Source of the DNA: Carya illinoinensis
Lineage: Eukaryota > Streptophyta > Magnoliopsida > Fagales > Juglandaceae
Direction: 5' to 3'
Assembly (NCBI RefSeq): GCF_018687715.1
Contig: NC_056752.1
Location: 54,344,653 to 54,408,652, forward strand
Length of the DNA stretch: 64,000 nucleotides
In this document: in pieces, positions 58,046-64,000 of the stretch
How the letters are laid out: the number at the start of each line of letters is the position of its first letter
Numbering within the stretch: position 1 is the stretch's first letter
Translations under genes and position numbers: made by a program
Notes under the pieces: model-generated
Told to the model about the DNA's origin: nothing
The model's database searches: none
The model's input: only the letters and a program-made list of their open reading frames with translations

Positions 58046-60061
58046 CTTTCTTTCTTGGTATGTTGAAACCTTAGTGATTTTAGAAACTACATTAATGTGA
58101 ATAATATTTGCCAAAAGCAAAAAAAAAAAAAAAAAAAAGAAGAAAATTCAGATTAATGGATAGTCCTGATCTAACGTCATTGTCACAACGACTAGATATA
58201 TATATATATATACACGTCATTGTCACAACGACTAGATATATATATATATATACAGTAATCATCATGTCTCAGTGCCTTGCGGCCATATATATTTAGTAGT
58301 TTTGGATGCATTTTACCTAACCTGATCAATGTGGTGGATCGAGGTTCTGGTGATAATCTGATCACCAGCTATTACGCACTAATTTATACCATATATAGTG
58401 GTAGGATGCCTATCATATCATGCATATAATAGGTAGAAGCTGGAATATGTCCGGCCTGTCCATAGGTAAGTTATCTCTTACGCCTTTCGTGATCTGTTTT
58501 GACCAAATATTTCCTGAAATCTGGTGCATGCAATAAATTTCGGGACCACTTTCGGAATAGTTTGGCAAAACGATAAAGACTTTTTTGTGTACGTAATTAA
58601 ATATATTCGATAATTTCCAAGAGTAAAGACATATATATATATATATATAGCTGCAATTCCATCGACTTCACGAGCCTTTTGCTGATGATCTCCTGTTGAT
58701 CTTTTAGGGTCAAATACTGCAAAAATAAAAATTGTAAATATATAAGTACTGTACGTTTCGTCTTACCATAATTAATTATATTTCTTAATTAAATTCCGGC
58801 CGGTTCATCATTCGCTAAAAATTGCTTCAAGTTCCTGAAACAAACCAGTCAATCTCTGTCGTAATTACCTGATCACGTACATTGGTTAATTGGTTTAAAT
58901 CTTAACACATCGGCCAGCCATATCCTGAAAACATTTATGGCCACAAAAAGACCAAGGTACAAGAATGCATGCAGTACTTTTTCCTACAAATGTAAAGATT
59001 TCATTGGTTTTGAGTCATGGCCGATAGCAATAATTTATTAGCTAGCATGCATATATATATATATATATAAAATTAACCAGGCTTTAGAACTGGAAACAAA
59101 GACAACGACTGCACGAAGGAGAAAGTACTGCATGTCGACTGTACGTCATGCATGCATATGGCCATTCTATTTTTTTGAAACTCGATGCGAGCGAGCAGGA
59201 GGCCGGGCCGGCATGATGCCAAAACGTGGAGGGGATATTTGGAGTTGTTGATTAGACTTATCCACTTTCCAGGGAACATCCGACCTATATGTGAATTAAG
59301 TTGTAATTAAACAAATGGGTCATAATTTTTTAATCTAGTATTATTGTTTCCAGCACATTTTAGGGTTCTTATTTTTTGTACTTGTACAAGTAGCGTTTGG
59401 TTGCTGCTGGATTCAGCCTTCTAGTTTAATATTTCTGAGGGCTTAATTATTATCAATCGTACATATATATGTCGGAGATAAATAACACACGAGTACTACT
59501 GGGAGAGAGAATAACAGTACGTTTAAATGATCATGTTTGACTAAAATTTGTAATACGTAACGTACACATGGACGTGTACGTAGTATGGGAAAGATGAAAT
59601 TGTTTTCCTTATTTATTTATTTAATTACAATTCTGGGTAAATTTTTTTTTTTTTTCTTTCCATCTATTTTACGAACGAATTAAAGATCTTCTCACAATAA
59701 TTCAGTCACTGTGGTGCGTGTGGTTAATAATTTCCGCCATTAAAGAAGAACAAAAAATTCCACTGCTGTGACAGCTATATGTCATTCAGCACCCTATCGC
59801 ACGTGTCGAGCATTGTAAATGGTCCCACGTCCAGGGAATTGCCCTTGACTTCTCGTGCCGCTAAAATGCCTCGATCACGTTTAAATGACGATGCGCCCAC
59901 GTGAAGAGTGAAAAAGATGAATCAAAAGAATCTATCCGATCTTATCATTTTGTTGTTTTCTGTCAAAAGTAAAATCTCAATCATCTGATACAAAAAAATA
60001 AAATCTAAAAAGTTATATCATAAAGATTTTGAATAATTTTTATTCAATAATAATGACTTGC
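57176..60061. other. Intergenic DNA, no gene seen
   Basis: Several (TA)n runs (57368-57388, 57655-57671, 58012-58036, 58630-58650, 59050-59070) and a poly(A) run at 58119-58138. 58173-58254 contains a tandem duplication of a 41-bp unit (CGTCATTGTCACAACGACTA and a TA run). The G-box-like sites CACGTG (59898-59903) and CACGTGTC (59800-59807) suggest regulatory DNA, but no gene starts within reach. Confidence 0.5.
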
Positions 60062-60292
60062 TTGCGTAATATTGCTCATCTTTTAAAAAGAAAAAAATAC
60101 ATAATTTTTTATTACTTACATAATCTCTACGTATCATTTTTTTTCTTTTATCAAATATTTAGTATATAGATAATGAATAGAAGAATTTAATTAGTTTAAA
60201 AAAAATAAATTTAAAAAAATTAAAAAATATTAAAAAATATAATATATACATGGAAGTTAAGAAATTGTGTAGCTAGGTGTAATATTGCTCCA
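60062..60292. repeat. Possible AT-rich MITE related to 3690-3910
   Basis: TAATATTGCTC occurs at both ends in direct orientation, like a target duplication. The AT-rich core resembles 3730-3900. Class not determined. Confidence 0.4.
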
Positions 60293-60504
60293 AGGGACGA
60301 AGCCAGAATCTATATAGAGAGGCCGTGGTATATATAAAAAATTTTATATAACAAAAATTAAAAGATTACTTGGAAAATTTGTATAAGTATATAGGAAGTT
60401 TTAAGTTTGGATGTAAAATAAAAGATAAAAGCATTTAACATGCCAATTAGTCTCAATATTTTTTTTAACAAATAAAAATTATTAATTATCACATTCATTC
60501 TCAA

Positions 60505-61823
60505 TAGGGTTGCAACCCAACCCAATACAACCGGGTTTGTATTTGATCCAACCTGGCCATGCTCACTTAAGGTGCCAAGCCAATCCGATCCGACCCGAAT
60601 AAAATAAAATCGGATCAACCCGTATGTACCGACATTTACCCCCAAAAAAGAAAAAAAAAAAGTCTCCTTCTGCACATGTGGATTTAGCTCAGATTTGATT
60701 ACAAATTTCATTCGCAGATCTGAGGACAAATTTCAATCTCAGATTCTTCCCAATCTCAAGAAAAAATTTCAAAAAAAAAAAGAGCAAAACTTCACAAAGC
60801 AGTGGCGAAATCAGTGGCGAAAAAATCTCAAGCTCGTAGACGTTGGTAATTTGAGGTCCATGATTGACAGCTTAGCCGCTAATCTCTAGTTGCCTACCCC
60901 TTGAGCCGCTCGTCTCTATCACCACCCCTGTGCGAAGTCATCTTCGATTACCAGGAAGAAGTCTGTGCAAAATCTAAAACCCATAAAGATTGAACACATA
61001 AAAAATACCCCAAAGATAAGAAAATAGAGAAAGCCATCGTCGATGGTGATGTTGAAAACCAAAGACAAAGATGCTAGATCTATGTGTGTATGGTATCAAC
61101 TAATCCAAATCGAAAGCTACATCTATGTGGTAAAAAGTTATACCCAACAACTCAGATCTGAAGAAGTATCATCGTGAGCTCAATGTGCAGATCTGGAAGC
61201 AAGCAGTCATAAGCTTTAGATCACAAAGCAAATCTGGCCAACACTCCCTTTAATCTTTACCATAATTTCTCCTTTCCCAAAATAAATCCTCGATCTCCAT
61301 TCATCGTCCGCTTCGATCGTCTAGTTCAATATTGGTCTTTTTTCTGACTCTTTGGAATCGGATCCGGTTGGCACAACACAAATGGGTATTTACAGTTCTT
61401 CGTGTTCAACGAACGTCGCCGCGGCCAAGCTCATCTTACAAGACGGTCGGCTACAAGAATTCTCGTACCCAGTTAAGGTTTCTTATGTTCTGCAAATGAA
61501 CCCCACGTGCTTCATTGCAAACTCCGACGAGATGGACTTCGACGACGTTTGGGTGGTGGCAAGAAATTTGGGTGGGTCGAAAACCGGTTTCTCCGATGGT
61601 TTTCCCAAGCGATGAACTTAAGTCTCCAAGAAGAGTAGTTTCCAGTGGTGGGTTGAAGAGGGGAAGGACTAGTGGACGCCGTGCATCGGTTTCACGGTTT
61701 CGACTGAAAGATATTCGGATCCGATATTAAAACCCACAATTTAATTTTGAACCGATGAAACCGACTTTTGTCGGGTGGGTCCATTCGGGTTGAGCAGGCC
61801 ATCAGTCTTTTTGCACAGGCCTA
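60505..61823. mobile_element. hAT-type non-autonomous element carrying a captured gene fragment
   Basis: 1319 bp bounded by a perfect 8-bp duplication ATTCTCAA (60497-60504, 61824-61831). The left end is TAGGGTTGCAACCC and the complement of the right end is TAGGCCTGTGCAAAAA, weakly similar and hAT-like. Subterminal parts hold GGGT/ACCC-type motifs. No transposase. The interior includes the start of a PADRE/DUF4228 gene. Confidence 0.85.
61382..61615 (+). pseudogene. Captured PADRE/DUF4228 gene fragment
   Basis: The frame starts MGIYSSSCSTNVAAAKLILQ and runs through DGRLQEFSYPVKVSYVL to CFIANSDEMDFDD, the conserved N-terminal part of plant PADRE (DUF4228) proteins, including a Gly2 that fits myristoylation. 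After about residue 58 similarity stops, and unrelated residues follow to TGA at 61613-61615. The family's C-terminal half is missing. PADRE genes respond to pathogens and stress. This fragment lies inside a transposable element and lacks the native gene context, so a working gene is unlikely. Confidence 0.82.
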
Positions 61824-61831
61824 ATTCTCAA

Positions 61832-62456
61832 TATATATAGGCTAGCAAATAACTTATAAGAAATTCATTATTTATTTTGTTTCGAAACCTTATCATAATA
61901 ATATTAAAAGCAGAAAAAGTTCGTTCAACTTATTTTTATTTTGAAGCCTGGTCTTAAAAGTGTTTATGATTTAAAGTAAATATATATTTGAATTATATAT
62001 ATTTGAGATAAAATATATATGAATCAAATTAAATCTACCTCTACTTATAATTTCCAACCTGTATATACAAACAGTGAATTAAAAAATAAAATAAAAAGAT
62101 TGTTAGATATAGAGGATATATACACGTGTGTGTATTATATATATTATCTAAGATATGAAATGAGCCAGGCCGGCCTGCTGGGAGTGTAAGTACGTAGGAT
62201 CAACGAATTTCTTTCCCTTTTTTTTATTGTTCATAAGAAAACAAATTAAGTAAGAAATGATTATGACCATTATCGCGATCGAAGGTGATTAAAAAGTCAT
62301 TTCAGTTGAGTCTGGTAGAGAACTGATGACACGTACATAAGCATCCTTTTCGTTAGTTTATCCTGATACGGGCAATGTATGGTCATGTGAAAGATTTGGG
62401 AAAACTTTTAATCAGGAACGTCTGACTCAGAATATGAAAGTCCTGTCCGCTGCGTG

Positions 62457-62499
<43 letters not shown>

Positions 62500-62840
62500 C
62501 GCACGAGGGGGCAATCCTATCAAAAGTGAGTGAGCTGTTAGTGGCCGTAGTCGCAGTTCCAAGGATTCTTGCTGTCGGCTTAGGTTTCTCTTCTATATTT
62601 TCCATACAGCAGTGTTATTAATTCGAGGCCATGTCACGTCATCATCGGAGACGATAAAATTTAGGTGAACCAGGTTTCTCTTTTCTCGTACTTTTAGTAC
62701 TACTGGGACGCTTAATTAATACTGCTTATTAGTTCCTGATCAGAAACGTCGGATTTCATATAGATAATCGAATTCAACATGATTTTGGGTAATAAGGTGG
62801 CAAAGATTCCAGCATTTTCAATAATTGAAGCAAGCGAGTT
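61832..62840. other. Intergenic DNA, no gene seen
   Basis: AT-rich, with a (GA)n microsatellite at 62461-62497. Short frames only. Confidence 0.5.
62461..62497. repeat. (GA)n microsatellite
   Basis: About 18 GA units. The Ser/Leu repeat it encodes on minus is an artefact. Confidence 0.95.
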
Positions 62841-63268
62841 AATCCCACCATTAATTACCTTAATTCATAACAGAAATCCTAGAAGAAGGCCATTACAAAA
62901 TGCTGAATACAGTACTGCGAGCCCAGCCAACAGATCGTATTGTTGAATACAGTACTACCAAAAAGAGAAGAAGAAAAAGAAAATCAATGAAGAGTCAAAA
63001 ATCTGCTTGAATTTGCAACTATATTACAACCACCACTTAAAATTTGATTTCTCTAGAGAGAAGAAACTAAGATACAGTTCTCAAAGAAAACTCTCAACGG
63101 TACAGGAAACAAGATTACTTCTTGGTTCATAACATACGGAACTCTCTGATAAATAAGAGCTACCATAATTTTGTTTCGAACAAGAAATCTCAGTACTCCC
63201 ATATATATGGTGTACACTAGTTAAGATATATACACTTACATACATATAATAGTTGGACCAAAAAAAAT
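62841..63268 (-). other. Downstream region of the DVL/RTFL gene
   Basis: Probably includes the 3' UTR of the minus-strand micropeptide gene. Nothing else recognised. Confidence 0.45.
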
Positions 63269-63445
63269 TTAAGAGTCATAAGGTTCACCGCACTCGTGCC
63301 AGCAAACAAGCATGGTGATGCATCTCCGGAGTATATAGAACCTTGCTCTTTGCTCCTTCACCAGCAAGCTGCATCTCCGGCCAAACGCCCTACATGGGTC
63401 TCTCAGGTGCCTGCTACAGAAGCTTGTTTCTTGATCTCGATTCAT
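63269..63445 (-). CDS. DVL/ROTUNDIFOLIA-like micropeptide, 58 aa
   Basis: An ATG at 63445 opens 58 codons ending TAA at 63269-63271. The C-terminal half carries the conserved RTF domain: [20 protein letters not shown] followed by [11 protein letters not shown] (about residues 19-49), with the usual Cys and Trp. A short variable tail (HECGEPYDS) follows. DVL/RTFL peptides associate with the plasma membrane and restrict polar cell proliferation, shaping leaves, fruits and trichomes. The frame continues upstream of the ATG for about 28 codons without another ATG, with a Lys-rich stretch ([11 protein letters not shown]), so the start could be mis-set if a leader exon exists. Overlaps no other gene. 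Confidence 0.9.
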   Translation of the reverse strand: MNRDQETSFCSRHLRDPCRAFGRRCSLLVKEQRARFYILRRCITMLVCWHECGEPYDS

Positions 63446-64000
63446 CACTTTTAATATTGTCTTCTTCTTCTTACTCTTCTTGATCTTCTTTGCCTTGTGT
63501 TGATGATGCGCGCTAGCTGCTATATATCAGGACTAATTATTTCGTTACTTGAACTGGAAAACGGAGATTACGAAGGGGATCATGTGGATGGTTTGGTATG
63601 GATGGGACTTGGGAGATCAGGGGATGTGTGGCTTTTATATATATTAGTTGAGCTATATAAGTAAAGGTTAAGGATATATAGATGGCCTAGGTATCTTGAA
63701 AATACGATTTTATCCCTTTTATATCATACTCGTGGTATTTTTAAGACCAGGAGCATGAGGTAATTTGGAAAAAATCTATATGCTGCCCTGGCCCTCATTG
63801 CAAACACGGGTGCTCCAATAGCTTGTTATTTATATTATTTTTATTAATTAAATTATATAGTGTCTTTCAAGTAATTGAGATGGCAATTGGAGGATTGGGA
63901 GATTATGGCTGACAAGCAAGTCCTTAATTATTGTTATTAATATCATAACTAAAGGACAAGCCTGCAAGTTTCGTTAAAGATTCGTTAAGATTTTCCTCCT
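63446..64000 (-). promoter_or_regulatory. DVL/RTFL promoter region with TATA box
   Basis: On minus, TATATAAAAG (63641-63632) lies about 190 bp upstream of the ATG, a typical TATA position with a leader of some 155 bp. The rest, to the window end, is AT-rich and without a gene. Confidence 0.6.

Noticed and set aside
61515..61730. Basic Ser/Arg-rich frame overlapping the captured PADRE fragment
   Set aside because: A different frame from the recognised PADRE residues, and it lies inside the hAT-type element; probably chance.

Overview
The window is plant nuclear DNA. It has spliced genes with GT-AG introns, long AT-rich intergenic stretches, Ty1-copia, hAT, PIF/Harbinger and Mutator-like elements, a plant-only N-myristoylated RAB5 (ARA6/RABF1 type), LRR-XII receptor kinases and a DVL/RTFL micropeptide gene. 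A eudicot is near certain; a woody species is likely from the style of the repeats, but I cannot name the species.

Layout. 1-28 kb is a repeat-rich stretch. Two ancestral segments, called P and Q here, each occur twice. The second copies have been taken apart by insertions: a pol-less Ty1-copia element (4804-10947, minus) lies between the copies, a hAT element (about 11281-16834) and a short copia derivative (16969-19209) interrupt the second P, and a decayed copia element (19851-25392), a solo LTR (25826-27102) and a MITE (27191-27369) interrupt the second Q. The first copies act as natural empty sites, so most insertion ends and target duplications can be read directly.

28.8-39.1 kb (block A) and 48.9-56.5 kb (block B) are a segmental duplication: an LRR receptor kinase on + followed by a RAB5 GTPase on -. 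Block B keeps a complete eight-exon RABF1 gene but its kinase gene is broken in several places. In block A the kinase gene is broken only by one missing base, while RABF1 is reduced to intron and exon-4 fragments and split by a 147-bp MITE and a 5.5-kb PIF/Harbinger element.

40.4-48.8 kb is a Mutator-like element with recognisable terminal inverted repeats. It carries an intact FAR1/FHY3-type transposase gene and, convergent to it, a small two-exon gene for a GRF zinc-finger protein with a C-terminal membrane segment. The arrangement resembles MuDR (mudrA/mudrB), but the second gene is a different type. Its right end lies 188 bp upstream of the block B kinase start codon.

56.5-64 kb is mostly intergenic. 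It holds a 1.3-kb hAT-type element with an exact 8-bp target duplication that has captured the start of a PADRE/DUF4228 gene, and a 58-codon DVL/RTFL micropeptide gene on the minus strand at 63269-63445.

The most unusual signal is a pair of small coiled-coil ORFs in two different copia elements. Each lies antisense to gag-pol, each has its own upstream TATA box, and each starts Met-Ala. They look like related accessory genes carried by non-autonomous or decaying retroelements.
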